A stretch of DNA of 64,000 bases from Ammoniphilus oxalaticus (lineage in GTDB: Bacteria; Bacillota; Bacilli; Aneurinibacillales; RAOX-1). Shown in pieces: positions 25,513-34,246 of this stretch (its first letter is position 1; the number at the start of each line of letters is the position of its first letter). Where the stretch lies: assembly GCF_003609605.1 (NCBI RefSeq), contig NZ_MCHY01000009.1, positions 365,058 through 429,057 on the forward strand, read 5' to 3'. A program made the translations under genes and the position numbers. The notes beneath the pieces were generated by a model. That model was not told where the DNA came from. It worked only from the letters and a program-made list of their open reading frames with translations, and did not search any database.

Positions 25513-26379
25513 ATGATAAAAAAGCTAAATCCGATTCATGCATCGCTCTTAGCGGGTGTGCTTTGTATCCTGTGCTTTATGACATCCCATGTAAAGGCTA
25601 TCACGCAACTGGCCAACGGAAGTTATTCGATTCAATTAAAAGCATTAAAAGAGAACAGCTCGGAAGAATCACGTGTTCAACAATCGATTGAACCGAACGG
25701 AGAACTGAAGGTAAAAGACGGGAAGGCAGTAGCGTCGATCACGATGAAGGACAGCTCAGATATTACCCATTTTAAAGTGGAACAGCAAGGCGCAATGAGA
25801 GATGTGAAAGTCATTGAATCAAATGCGGAAAATAATACACGCGTGGTGGAATTTGAAGTGACGGATATTACCCAACCAGTTAAAGCGTGGGTAGATATCT
25901 ACATTGAGCTGCCCGGATTAACATATGACCAAGATTACACCATTCAATTAAAATTTGATCCGAATAGTTTACGAAAGATAGCCTCTTCAGCAGCGACAGA
26001 GGGGACCTCGATGAATCTATTGCTTTATCTATTTAATAAAGAGGCCTTTTCAAACGGTGTCGCTTTTCAACTATCGGAAGCTCCGTATTTAAAAAATGAC
26101 TATACGATGGTTCCTGCCAGATTTATTAGTGAAAATTTAGGGGCGCAAGTAACGTGGGATGATCAGAGCAAAGTCGTTTCGATTGAGCGCGATCATCACA
26201 TGATTCAGATGAAAAACGGGAGCTCGCAGGTTACGGTTAACGGGACTGTAGTTACAGTGGACACAGCCATAGAGATTAAAAATGGGTCCACATTTGTTCC
26301 TCTCCGTTTTATAGCAGAACAACTGGGAGCGGAAGTGAAATGGGATGCGAATCAAAAGAGTATTGCGATCGTCAGGTAA
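25513..26379 (+). CDS. secreted NEAT plus stalk-domain protein
   Basis: This 288-residue exported protein combines one NEAT domain (about 33-152, haem pattern YDQDY) with a C-terminal copper-amine-oxidase-N stalk domain (about 180-288, with MVPARFISENLGAQVTWDD and FVPLRFIAEQLGAEVKWD). It has no sorting signal or SLH repeat, so the stalk domain may hold it to the wall, or it may be a shed haemophore. It is followed five bases later by the isdE-like gene. The ribosome site is AAGGGGAGATTATTT. Confidence 0.9.
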   Translation: MIKKLNPIHASLLAGVLCILCFMTSHVKAITQLANGSYSIQLKALKENSSEESRVQQSIEPNGELKVKDGKAVASITMKDSSDITHFKVEQQGAMRDVKVIESNAENNTRVVEFEVTDITQPVKAWVDIYIELPGLTYDQDYTIQLKFDPNSLRKIASSAATEGTSMNLLLYLFNKEAFSNGVAFQLSEAPYLKNDYTMVPARFISENLGAQVTWDDQSKVVSIERDHHMIQMKNGSSQVTVNGTVVTVDTAIEIKNGSTFVPLRFIAEQLGAEVKWDANQKSIAIVR

Positions 26380-26384
26380 GAACG

Positions 26385-27269
26385 ATGTTAAAAATAAAGC
26401 GTAAAACGCTTGCGCTAAGTATTCCTTTATTGCTTGGATTGATGATCGGTTGTTCATCTGAACAACCAGCGGCCCCGACTGCGGTAGACGGCGCCGATGA
26501 ACATCGGATTGTATCGACAACAGTTGCTTTCACGGAGATCATGGATGTGTTGGAGTTGGATCTCGTTGGGATTCCGACGAGCTCTAAGCCGCTGCCGCCA
26601 AGATACGATGGGATTACGGAGGTCGGTTTTGTAAAAAATCCTGATTTAGAAGTAATCAAGTGGTTAAAACCTACCGAAGTCTTGTCCGTCTCTACGCTAG
26701 AATATGATTTAAAGCCAATTTTTGGAAGCGCGGATATCAACGCAAATTTCTTAAATTTAGATCGAGTTGAAAATATGCAACAGACGATCAGAACAATGGG
26801 AGAGAAGTATGATCGTCCGCAACAAGCGGCTGATCTGGCGCAGAAAATTGATCAAAAGATCGGTGAGATTGAAAAACGAATTGAAGGAAAAGAGAAACCA
26901 ACGGTCTTGATATTACTAGGGATCCCCGGCAGTTATTTAGCAGCGACAGAACATTCATATTTGGGTGATTTGGCTCGCTTATGCGGTGGAATCAACATCT
27001 TAGCAGAGCAAGCAGTCGAATATGTGGCCCCGAATACCGAATATTTGCAAGAGAAAAACCCTGACATTATTTTAAGAGCGGCCCACGGGATGCCAGAACA
27101 AGTGGTAGAGATGTTTGAACAAGAATTTAAAGAAAATGATATTTGGAAGCATTTTGACGCAGTGAAACATGACCGTGTGTATGATTTAGAAGAAGAAATA
27201 TTTGGGACAACAGGCAGTCTGGAGGTCATCAAGGCGCTGGATGAAATGATGAACCTGTTATATCCGTAA
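26385..27269 (+). CDS. isdE: IsdE-like haem-binding lipoprotein of an ABC importer
   Basis: This 294-residue lipoprotein (lipobox LMIGC) has the FecB-type fold, with RIVSTTVAFTEIMDVLELDLVG at the start and HGMPEQVVEMFEQEFKENDIWK near the C-terminus. That C-terminal segment resembles the IsdE haem-ligand region. It differs clearly from the other substrate-binding protein in this locus. I chose the ATG at 26385, right after the preceding stop, with CAGGTAAG as a weak ribosome site. It would take haem from the NEAT proteins and hand it to the permease that follows. Confidence 0.9.
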   Translation: MLKIKRKTLALSIPLLLGLMIGCSSEQPAAPTAVDGADEHRIVSTTVAFTEIMDVLELDLVGIPTSSKPLPPRYDGITEVGFVKNPDLEVIKWLKPTEVLSVSTLEYDLKPIFGSADINANFLNLDRVENMQQTIRTMGEKYDRPQQAADLAQKIDQKIGEIEKRIEGKEKPTVLILLGIPGSYLAATEHSYLGDLARLCGGINILAEQAVEYVAPNTEYLQEKNPDIILRAAHGMPEQVVEMFEQEFKENDIWKHFDAVKHDRVYDLEEEIFGTTGSLEVIKALDEMMNLLYP

Positions 27270-27294
27270 ACAACTAAACAAAGGGCGTTACAAC

Positions 27295-28272
27295 ATGAAA
27301 AGAGGATTTTGGAGTTTTTTCATTGTAATTATTTTAACGATTATTGTGTTTGTCTCTTCTGCCGCTTCTGGTAGTTTAGAAGTTACGGTGGGGGAATTGG
27401 TCAAAGGGCTGATCACGGGAGATAACGAAAAGGTGAATATCATCAAAGATCTACGATTTCCACGGTTAATTGTAGCTTTGGTGACTGGGGCAGCGTTAGC
27501 GGTGTCAGGTGTACTCTTGCAAGCGGTTATGAAGAATCCACTGGCTGAAGCTGGGATCATTGGGATTTCAGCCGGGGGAAGATTTTTATTTCTACTTGTG
27601 ATGGGATTTTTCCCTCAACTGTTTTTTTGGACCCCTCTGTTTGCGTTTCTAGGTGGGGCGCTGGCCTGCTTTTTAGTATTTAGTCTTTCCTGGAAGTCAG
27701 GATTGAGCCCGTTACGCATTATTTTGGTAGGGATTGCGGTTAATGCGACCTTTACTGGCTTGAATCAATCGTTTATTTATTTTGTTGGTTCTTCAAGTAT
27801 GACGCATGCGACTGTCTCAAATTTTGCGATGAAAACGTGGGGTGAGGCCCAGGTGATGATGGTCTATGGTTTAGTCGGTTTAACCATATCTTTATTTTTG
27901 GCCACGTGGTGCAATCTGTTATCCCTTGAGGATAAAACAGCAAAAAACTTAGGGTTCAATGTTACCGTCATTCGATTGTTGATTTCGGCTGTGGCCGTGC
28001 TGCTAGCGGCAGTTACCGCAGCCATTGCTGGGGTGATTGCCTTTGTCGGCTTGCTGATCCCGCATATCGGTCGGATTCTTGTTGGAACCGATCACAAGGC
28101 GCTAATTCCGTTCTCGGCTTTGTCAGGGGCTCTTTTAATCTTATTGGCGGATACGATTGGAAGACTGATTCTTCCGCCGAATGACATTCCAGCATCGGTG
28201 ATGATAATGGTAATTGGCGGGCCGTTTTTGATATTCTTGCTTAGAAGGAGTGAGCGTTTTCATGGAAATTAA
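27295..28272 (+). CDS. isdF: IsdF-like FecCD haem permease
   Basis: This 325-residue permease has about nine membrane helices, with LRFPRLIVALVTGAALAVSGVL, MKNPLAEAGIIGISAGG and AFVGLLIPHIGR as the family motifs. The ribosome site is AAAGGGCGTTACAAC. It is the partner of the preceding IsdE-like lipoprotein and overlaps the following ATPase gene by about 11 bases. Confidence 0.92.
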   Translation: MKRGFWSFFIVIILTIIVFVSSAASGSLEVTVGELVKGLITGDNEKVNIIKDLRFPRLIVALVTGAALAVSGVLLQAVMKNPLAEAGIIGISAGGRFLFLLVMGFFPQLFFWTPLFAFLGGALACFLVFSLSWKSGLSPLRIILVGIAVNATFTGLNQSFIYFVGSSSMTHATVSNFAMKTWGEAQVMMVYGLVGLTISLFLATWCNLLSLEDKTAKNLGFNVTVIRLLISAVAVLLAAVTAAIAGVIAFVGLLIPHIGRILVGTDHKALIPFSALSGALLILLADTIGRLILPPNDIPASVMIMVIGGPFLIFLLRRSERFHGN

Positions 28273-29071
28273 AGAGATTAGCTTTTCATATGATGGCAAA
28301 ACTCCGTTATTAGAGATGGTTAGCGGTCAGATTCATACCGGTAAAATTACGACGATTATTGGGCCGAATGGGAGTGGAAAGTCGACATTACTTGGGATTA
28401 TGTCAAGAAACTACTTGCCGAATGCGGGAGAGGTGGTCTTAGACGGAAAGGCGATTTACCACTATAAAGCAAAGCATTTGGCAAAGAAAATCGCGGTTGT
28501 TCATCAACAAAATGAAGCGCCGATGGATATGACCGTTGAGAAATTAGTTGGCTTTGGACGATTGCCTCATCAACGGTTTCTCGCTCAACCGAGTGAAGCG
28601 GATGAACGGGCAATTGAGTGGGCGTTAGCGTGTACCAAGTTAACCGAAAAACGCCATCATCGCCTACAAGCATTGTCTGGGGGAGAGCGACAAAGGGTTT
28701 GGATTGCAATGTCTCTCGCTCAACGCGCGCCGATGCTCTTTTTGGATGAACCGACCACCTATTTAGATATCTATTATCAGTTGGAGATCTTGGAATTAAT
28801 TAAGCGTCTTAATCAGGAGCAAGGATTGACCATCGTGATGGTATTGCATGATATGAATCAAGCCATTCGGTATAGCGATCAGATTATGATTATGAAAGAG
28901 GGTCACATCGTGGCGAATGGCAACGCGGATGAGGTCATGACAGTGAGTCGCATTAAACAAATATACGGGGTGGATGTCGTCGTGCAAACGGACCCAAAGC
29001 ATGGTTTATACGTCGTTCCGCTAGGAATTGAGGAGGCTGAAGAACAGGGAAATGAAGCGACGGTTATCTAA
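28262..29071 (+). CDS. haem ABC importer ATPase
   Basis: This 269-residue FepC-class ATPase has Walker A GPNGSGKST (about 36), signature LSGGERQRVW (about 140), Walker B MLFLDEPTTYLDI and H-loop VLHDMNQAIRY. It is a paralogue of the ATPase encoded near 20 kb. Both GTG at 28250 and ATG at 28262 are possible. I prefer 28262, since AAGGAG is only one base before the GTG. It overlaps the sortase gene by 20 bases. Confidence 0.9.
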   Translation: MEIKEISFSYDGKTPLLEMVSGQIHTGKITTIIGPNGSGKSTLLGIMSRNYLPNAGEVVLDGKAIYHYKAKHLAKKIAVVHQQNEAPMDMTVEKLVGFGRLPHQRFLAQPSEADERAIEWALACTKLTEKRHHRLQALSGGERQRVWIAMSLAQRAPMLFLDEPTTYLDIYYQLEILELIKRLNQEQGLTIVMVLHDMNQAIRYSDQIMIMKEGHIVANGNADEVMTVSRIKQIYGVDVVVQTDPKHGLYVVPLGIEEAEEQGNEATVI

Positions 29072-29777
29072 GTTAATTCTGCTCATTTCGTTCGCCGTTG
29101 CTTGTGTTTCTCTCTTTAAGTTAACGGACCTGTATGCGGAGGATGTTCGCAATCAGCAAACGATCCGCGAAGCGAACGGGCTCTATTCGCCTACTGCCGA
29201 GCAGACGGGAGTCGAGGCGAAGTTTGCCGCATTACGCAAGATCAATCAGGATGTAGTGGGGTGGTTACAGATCGATTCAATCAAGGTAAGTTACCCCGTC
29301 GCGCAGGCGGAGGACAATGATTATTATTTGAACCGAAATTGGAAGGGGGAGGAAAGTCGAGCGGGAAGCATCTTTATCGATTATCGAAATGATTTAGCGC
29401 TGGAACCAGAACATATTATATTATATGGGCATCGAATGAATGATGGATCCATGTTCGGTCAATTGAAACGTTATTTAGACGAAGACTTCTTTAAGGAAAA
29501 TAGATCGTTTGACTTTGAAACACAAGCTCAAGATTATCGCGCGGAGATATTCTCCGTATATGTGACGACAACGGATGATTATTATATCCAGACCGATTTT
29601 GATCGGCAACAAGCGTATGAATCGTTTTTGCGGATGATCCAGGGGCGATCTCACTTTACAACTGATACGATCGTGACGGAACAAGATCAGATCCTGACCC
29701 TATCTACGTGTGATTACACGTTAGATCCGGAGGAGGGAAGATTGGTTGTTCACGCAAAAATAAAGAAGCGAGTGTAG
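29052..29777 (+). CDS. srtB: class B sortase
   Basis: This 241-residue transpeptidase has an N-terminal membrane anchor (about 7-25) and the catalytic residues His127 (LYGHRM), Cys220 (TLSTCDY) and Arg230 (EEGRLVV). It should attach the NPKTG-bearing IsdC-like protein encoded at the head of the operon to peptidoglycan, as SrtB does in B. anthracis and S. aureus. The ATG at 29052 lies inside the upstream ATPase gene. Confidence 0.93.
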   Translation: MKRRLSKLILLISFAVACVSLFKLTDLYAEDVRNQQTIREANGLYSPTAEQTGVEAKFAALRKINQDVVGWLQIDSIKVSYPVAQAEDNDYYLNRNWKGEESRAGSIFIDYRNDLALEPEHIILYGHRMNDGSMFGQLKRYLDEDFFKENRSFDFETQAQDYRAEIFSVYVTTTDDYYIQTDFDRQQAYESFLRMIQGRSHFTTDTIVTEQDQILTLSTCDYTLDPEEGRLVVHAKIKKRV

Positions 29778-29807
29778 GGTAATGACGGTTGCCCTACACT
29801 CGCTTTT
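29768..29807. terminator. bidirectional terminator after srtB and the ABC exporter
   Basis: GCGAGTGTAGGG pairs with CCCTACACTCGC, followed by TTTT. It overlaps the srtB stop and serves the convergent exporter genes too. Confidence 0.9.
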
Positions 29808-31632
29808 CTGATGTTTGGCTCAGAAATAAGTCAGCGTAAAATCCTTGTTGTTCTTGTAATTGTTGATGATTGCCTCGTTCAATGATTCTTCCGTGATTTA
29901 GGACAAGAATCTGATCGGCCTGCTGGATTGTATTCAAACGGTGGGCAATAATAAAGCACGTTCTCCCTTCCATTAGTTGCTGTAAGGCGCGTTGGATATG
30001 GATTTCTGATACGGTATCAATATTACTCGTCGCTTCATCTAGAAGGAGGATGGACGGATTGCTTAACAGCGCGCGGGCGATCGAAAGTAACTGTCGTTGA
30101 CCTTGACTAATCCCGCCACCATCCTGATCTAACATAAACTCATATTGACCTGGCAGCTTCATAATAAACTCGTGCGCAAAAGCTCGCTTAGCCGCTTCTA
30201 CCACATCCTTGTCACTGGACTCAAAATTTCCGTACCGAATATTATCGCGAATCGTCCCGTGAAAAAGATACGCGTCCTGTAGCACAAAGCCCATTTGTTG
30301 AAGGAGGCTGTGGCGTTTAACTTTTGTAATATCGGTTCCATCAATGAGTATGGCTCCCCGTTCAAGCGGATAAAAGCGGGCGAGCAACTGAATTAGCGTT
30401 GTTTTTCCCGCGCCGGTTGGACCGACAAGGGCGATTGTCTGACCTGGCGATGCTTTAAACGAAACATCTACAAGCGTTTGAGCCCCTTTTTCATAGGAAA
30501 AAGAGACGTTTTTAAATTCAATTTTCCCTTCCATTTTTTCTATTGTCATCGCATCTAATTCGTCACGTTCCTCTTTTTCATCCATGATTTCAAAGACACG
30601 TTCGGCACCGGCAATGGCTGATAGGAACAGATTAAACTGATTAGCTAATTCGTTCAGTGGTCGCGTAAATTGTCTTGCATATTCGGCGAATACAACGATG
30701 ACTCCGACGGTTACGGCATTGCCTAGTAAGGCAAGAATACCACCGACCCCAGCAATGACAGAAAAGTTGAGGTGATTAAGAAAACCCATAACCTTTGGAA
30801 TAAACCCTGTATAGGTTTGAGCCCAAAATGCTGTTCCTTTTAAGTCTGCGCTCTGTTCATGAAATTGACGAATCACACGTTTTTCTTGTGAGAATGTCCG
30901 CACGATCTGTTGGCCGGAAATGGTTTCCTCAATAAACCCGTTAAGTTCCCCTAATACCCGTTGCTGATCTTTAAATAGTTTTCTCGTTCGTCTTGTAATC
31001 CATCTGATACTAAGAACCATGATGGGAATTGTAATCATTGTAACAAGTGTCAACAACGGACTCAGATAAAGCATGACCGCGACCGCGCCGATGAGAGTGA
31101 GAAGGCTCGATAGGATTTGGATCAATGACTGACTTAAAGTCGCGCTAACCAGCTCGATATCATTGGTGACCCGACTCATTAATTCGCCATGCTGCCGGTG
31201 GTCGAAGTAAGAAACCCTCAAGCGATGCAAATGATTAAATAAATCAGCGCGCATCCGAAAAATGGCATGATGCGCAACATGGATCATTGTATAGTTTTGC
31301 AAAAAGAGGGAGATGGAATAAACAAGATAGACTGCGGATAGTTGAATCAGTAGCCCAAGCAGACCGACAGTCTGTTTCGTCATGATATACTCATCGATCG
31401 CCCGACCTACCAAAAAAGGGCCTAACAAACTGAAACCTACGCTGAGAATAACCATGCATAGGGCGAATAGTAAGCGGACTTTATAAGCAAGCAAATAAGA
31501 AAAAATTCGAGCTAACGTTTTCGAACGATTTGAAGTTTGTTGATTGCCTTTCACTGTTCGGGCTGAGTTCTTTATATCGTGTCGATTGATTATCTTTTTA
31601 TATTGAAAAGGGGTACGCAATTGATTAAACAT
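29794..31632 (-). CDS. ABC exporter half-transporter with consensus Walker B and H-loop
   Basis: This 612-residue protein has a 45-residue cytoplasmic N-terminal extension, six membrane helices, and an ATPase domain with Walker A GPTGAGKTT, signature ISQGQRQL (not the usual LSGGQ), Walker B ILLLDEATSNID and H-loop IIAHRLNTI. It overlaps the preceding half-transporter by 8 bases, and its partner has a degenerate ATP site. They form an asymmetric heterodimer of the BmrCD/TM287-288 kind. The start at 31632 follows GAGGGGGTTCATT. Cargo is unknown; proximity to the haem locus makes haem or porphyrin export one guess. Confidence 0.9.
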   Translation of the reverse strand: MFNQLRTPFQYKKIINRHDIKNSARTVKGNQQTSNRSKTLARIFSYLLAYKVRLLFALCMVILSVGFSLLGPFLVGRAIDEYIMTKQTVGLLGLLIQLSAVYLVYSISLFLQNYTMIHVAHHAIFRMRADLFNHLHRLRVSYFDHRQHGELMSRVTNDIELVSATLSQSLIQILSSLLTLIGAVAVMLYLSPLLTLVTMITIPIMVLSIRWITRRTRKLFKDQQRVLGELNGFIEETISGQQIVRTFSQEKRVIRQFHEQSADLKGTAFWAQTYTGFIPKVMGFLNHLNFSVIAGVGGILALLGNAVTVGVIVVFAEYARQFTRPLNELANQFNLFLSAIAGAERVFEIMDEKEERDELDAMTIEKMEGKIEFKNVSFSYEKGAQTLVDVSFKASPGQTIALVGPTGAGKTTLIQLLARFYPLERGAILIDGTDITKVKRHSLLQQMGFVLQDAYLFHGTIRDNIRYGNFESSDKDVVEAAKRAFAHEFIMKLPGQYEFMLDQDGGGISQGQRQLLSIARALLSNPSILLLDEATSNIDTVSEIHIQRALQQLMEGRTCFIIAHRLNTIQQADQILVLNHGRIIERGNHQQLQEQQGFYADLFLSQTSEKRV

Positions 31633-33355
31633 AATGAACCCCCTCTTTTTTAGACTGTGACTGAAAAATCTGCTGATAGAGCGCGCTATGTTCCAATAGT
31701 TCTGCGTGGCTGCCTTTGGCGACAATCCGCCCTTCATTCATAATAAAGATTTGGTCCGCGGTTAATGCTGTGTTTATTTTCTGCGTAATGATCAACGTCG
31801 AGCATGCGTATTTTTCTAACGCTTGAAATAAGCGGTTCTCAGTCTGCGCATCAAGCGCGCTGGAGCAATCATCTAATAACAGAATACGCGGCTGTCGAAT
31901 GAAGGCCCTTGCGATGGAAAGGCGTTGTTTTTGGCCACCGGATAGATTCACTCCTTTTTGTCCGATAATCGTATCGAACTGGTTCGGCAAGGAGGCGATA
32001 AAAGAATAAATTTGAGCGTCCTTGGCCGCTGCGATGACTTCTTCTAACGTCGCATCTTCCTTTCCCCACGTTATATTTTCAAAAATGGACCCTGAAAATA
32101 AATAGGGAACTTGCCCGACATATCCAATCTGTTGGCGTAACTCGTCTACCTTGATATCGTGTAGATCACGCTTATCTATTAAAATGGTTCCTTCTGAAAC
32201 ATCGTATAAACGTGGGATTAATTGAAACAAAGTAGATTTTCCTGATCCCGTTGCGCCAAGAATTACAACCCTTTCCCCTTGATTCACATGGAAGGAAAGT
32301 TGATGTAACACTTCTTTGTCTGAATGGGGGTATGTAAAAGATACATTCTCGAATTTAATTTCCCCTTTTATTGAAAGTGGTATTGACGTTGTGTTGCCTA
32401 GCGCAATGTCGTTGGTTGGTTCACGCAATATTTCGGAGATTCGATTTGCCGAAGCCTTGGAACGGGTGAACATAGAGACAATCATTGTGAAAACGGGTAG
32501 CGTGGCTGTAATACGCGTCGCATAGTTTATAATAGCGACCACATCCCCTTCTTTCATCGCGCCCATCAATATGTGGTTGTTTCCAAACCAAAGAATAAGA
32601 ACAATACTCAGGTTCATAAGTAATAAGGATAGCGGCATGATGACTTCCATAAAGCGCAAAACCGTAATGGTTTGTTGTCGTAAGTTTTCGCTCGCTGTTG
32701 TAAAGAGGCCCGATTCGTACGATTCCGTATTGAAAGCTCGAATCAAGCGTATGCGCATTAAACTTTCTCTTACCGTACTGTTTACGCGATCAAGCATGGT
32801 TTGTACTTCTCGAAAAAGCTTTCCGCCTGTTTTCACCATTAAAAGAATCAGAACGATTAAGATTGGAACGGTTCCCAAAAGGATAAATCCCATTTTTGCA
32901 TTTACAAGTAATGACATCACAACCCCGCCAACGATAATTAAAGGGGCGCGCAACATAATTCGTAGCCCCATGAAAATGGCTTGCTGGGTTTGCGTTACAT
33001 CATTTGTCATTCGGGTGATCAGTGACGAAGCGGGCAGACGGTGAAATGTCTCTAATGAAAAGTTAGTTATTTTCTCAAATAAACGTTTCCGGATGTCGTA
33101 GCCATAACTTTGACTTACATGCGCAGAGTAAAACGAACTTGTCATTCCAGCGGCAAAAGCAAGAAATGAAACCCCGAGCATGATACTTCCCCAACTCAGA
33201 ACCGCTTGAAGATTACGGGGCAAAATCCCTTCATCAATGATCTTTGCCATAAATAGCGGCTGCGTGAGTTCAACCGTAAGCTCTACGAAGGTTAGTAAAA
33301 TCGCTACCCCCATAGCTACGCGGTATGGTTTTAAATAAGAGAGTACCAATTTCAT
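31625..33355 (-). CDS. ABC exporter half-transporter with degenerate ATP site
   Basis: This 576-residue protein has six membrane helices and an ATPase domain with Walker A GATGSGKST and a canonical signature LSGGQKQRL. The catalytic Glu after Walker B is Asp (LLLDDCSSALD), and the H-loop His is Gln (IITQKINTA). These changes mark the non-hydrolysing site of heterodimeric exporters. The gene is first of the pair and starts behind GGAGGGGGAGTCGT. The nitroreductase gene lies 103 bases upstream on the same strand with no clear terminator between, so all three may share the Fur-controlled promoter. Confidence 0.9.
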   Translation of the reverse strand: MKLVLSYLKPYRVAMGVAILLTFVELTVELTQPLFMAKIIDEGILPRNLQAVLSWGSIMLGVSFLAFAAGMTSSFYSAHVSQSYGYDIRKRLFEKITNFSLETFHRLPASSLITRMTNDVTQTQQAIFMGLRIMLRAPLIIVGGVVMSLLVNAKMGFILLGTVPILIVLILLMVKTGGKLFREVQTMLDRVNSTVRESLMRIRLIRAFNTESYESGLFTTASENLRQQTITVLRFMEVIMPLSLLLMNLSIVLILWFGNNHILMGAMKEGDVVAIINYATRITATLPVFTMIVSMFTRSKASANRISEILREPTNDIALGNTTSIPLSIKGEIKFENVSFTYPHSDKEVLHQLSFHVNQGERVVILGATGSGKSTLFQLIPRLYDVSEGTILIDKRDLHDIKVDELRQQIGYVGQVPYLFSGSIFENITWGKEDATLEEVIAAAKDAQIYSFIASLPNQFDTIIGQKGVNLSGGQKQRLSIARAFIRQPRILLLDDCSSALDAQTENRLFQALEKYACSTLIITQKINTALTADQIFIMNEGRIVAKGSHAELLEHSALYQQIFQSQSKKEGVHYV

Positions 33356-33458
33356 ACGACTCCCCCTCCGATTAGGATGATCGTAACTGCTGTCAAACTC
33401 TTTCGAATAACATCGACTTGCGCGTGATGTCTAGAACTTGCGTTAGCCAACTCGCTTA

Positions 33459-34007
33459 TCATTTGATAATGTCAATTTTGTTTTCAATCGGTGTTCTTGG
33501 CCTAGCTTCAGGAAGCGCTTCTGGGTAGCCCATTTGCAGATGAGCCACAAACTTCTCGCCCGGCTTAATTCCGAATTGCTCTCTCACGTAGGGGGAGTAT
33601 ATGTAAGGTCCCGTTTTCCAAATAGAGCCTATTTTTTGTTCCCAAGCAGCTAACTGGAGATTTTGGATAAAGGCGCTCACAGCTGCAAAGTCTTCTTCCC
33701 ATTCTTTTTGTCGCGGATCCTCTTGCATGACAATGAGCAGATGGATTGGAATACGCAAAATGTTTTCACGAATTGCTTCGGGCGATTTTTTCTTTGGTCC
33801 TTTGATCGGATTGTCGATGAGTGTTCTCGCAAGTTTTTCTCGTCCTTCTCCCATAAAGAGAATAAAGCGCCATGGTTCACGCAAGCCGTGATTAGGAGCC
33901 CATGCCGCGGTGTTTAACAAGTTTAAAATTGTATCCTCGGAAATAGGATCCGCTTTAAAACGTTTAATGGATCTTCGTTCTGTAATAACTGTAGAAATCG
34001 TTGACAT
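33459..34007 (-). CDS. nitroreductase family flavoprotein
   Basis: This 182-residue FMN enzyme has family motifs ERRSIKRFKADPIS (about 9-22), AAWAPNHGLREPWRF (FMN contact) and IGSIWKTGPY. It would use NAD(P)H to reduce nitro, quinone or metal-complex substrates. I chose the ATG at 34007 because AAAGGAGTAGTTCAT precedes it. A perfect Fur box sits 35 bases upstream, so the gene is probably induced by iron limitation. A flavin-supplying or ferric-reducing role in haem-iron use is possible but inferred. Confidence 0.9.
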   Translation of the reverse strand: MSTISTVITERRSIKRFKADPISEDTILNLLNTAAWAPNHGLREPWRFILFMGEGREKLARTLIDNPIKGPKKKSPEAIRENILRIPIHLLIVMQEDPRQKEWEEDFAAVSAFIQNLQLAAWEQKIGSIWKTGPYIYSPYVREQFGIKPGEKFVAHLQMGYPEALPEARPRTPIENKIDIIK

Positions 34008-34041
34008 ATGAACTACTCCTTTATCGTGTTGTAAATACAAA

Positions 34042-34056
34042 TGATAATCATTATCA
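34042..34056. promoter_or_regulatory. perfect Fur box upstream of the nitroreductase gene
   Basis: TGATAATCATTATCA is an exact 7-1-7 Fur consensus. Confidence 0.92.
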
Positions 34057-34130
34057 TAAATATTGTCAATGATTTCAAAGTTCGGGTATTGGTCAAGTGG
34101 ACAGTGAATTAGAAGAACTATTGCGAGGTA

Positions 34131-34225
34131 TGTTATAATGGTGTGGATGGTGTGTTTAAGTATGACTACATTGACACATTACCTTTTCGGCTACCCAAAC
34201 GTTGGGTAGCCTTTTCTTTTTTTTG
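34131..34225 (+). ncRNA. candidate small RNA: extended -10 promoter plus terminator between two minus-strand genes
   Basis: TGTTATAAT (34131-34139) is a perfect extended -10 box. About 50 bases later GGCTACCCAA/TTGGGTAGCC (34189-34211) forms a terminator followed by TTTTCTTTTTTTT on the plus strand. Both neighbouring genes are on the minus strand, so this terminator serves neither. A transcript of about 80 bases is predicted. It contains a 15-codon frame (34162-34209) without a clear ribosome site. Confidence 0.5.
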
Positions 34226-34246
34226 TAGGGAAACGTTTAAACATAA

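Noticed and set aside
31625-33355. Inactivated ABC transporter pseudogene
   Set aside because: The Asp and Gln substitutions are the standard marks of the degenerate site in heterodimeric exporters, and the frame is intact.
33452-33465. TTATCA-TT-TGATAA as another Fur-type operator before the ABC exporter
   Set aside because: It overlaps the last codon and the TGATAA double stop of the nitroreductase gene and lacks the ATTATC core of the other Fur boxes.
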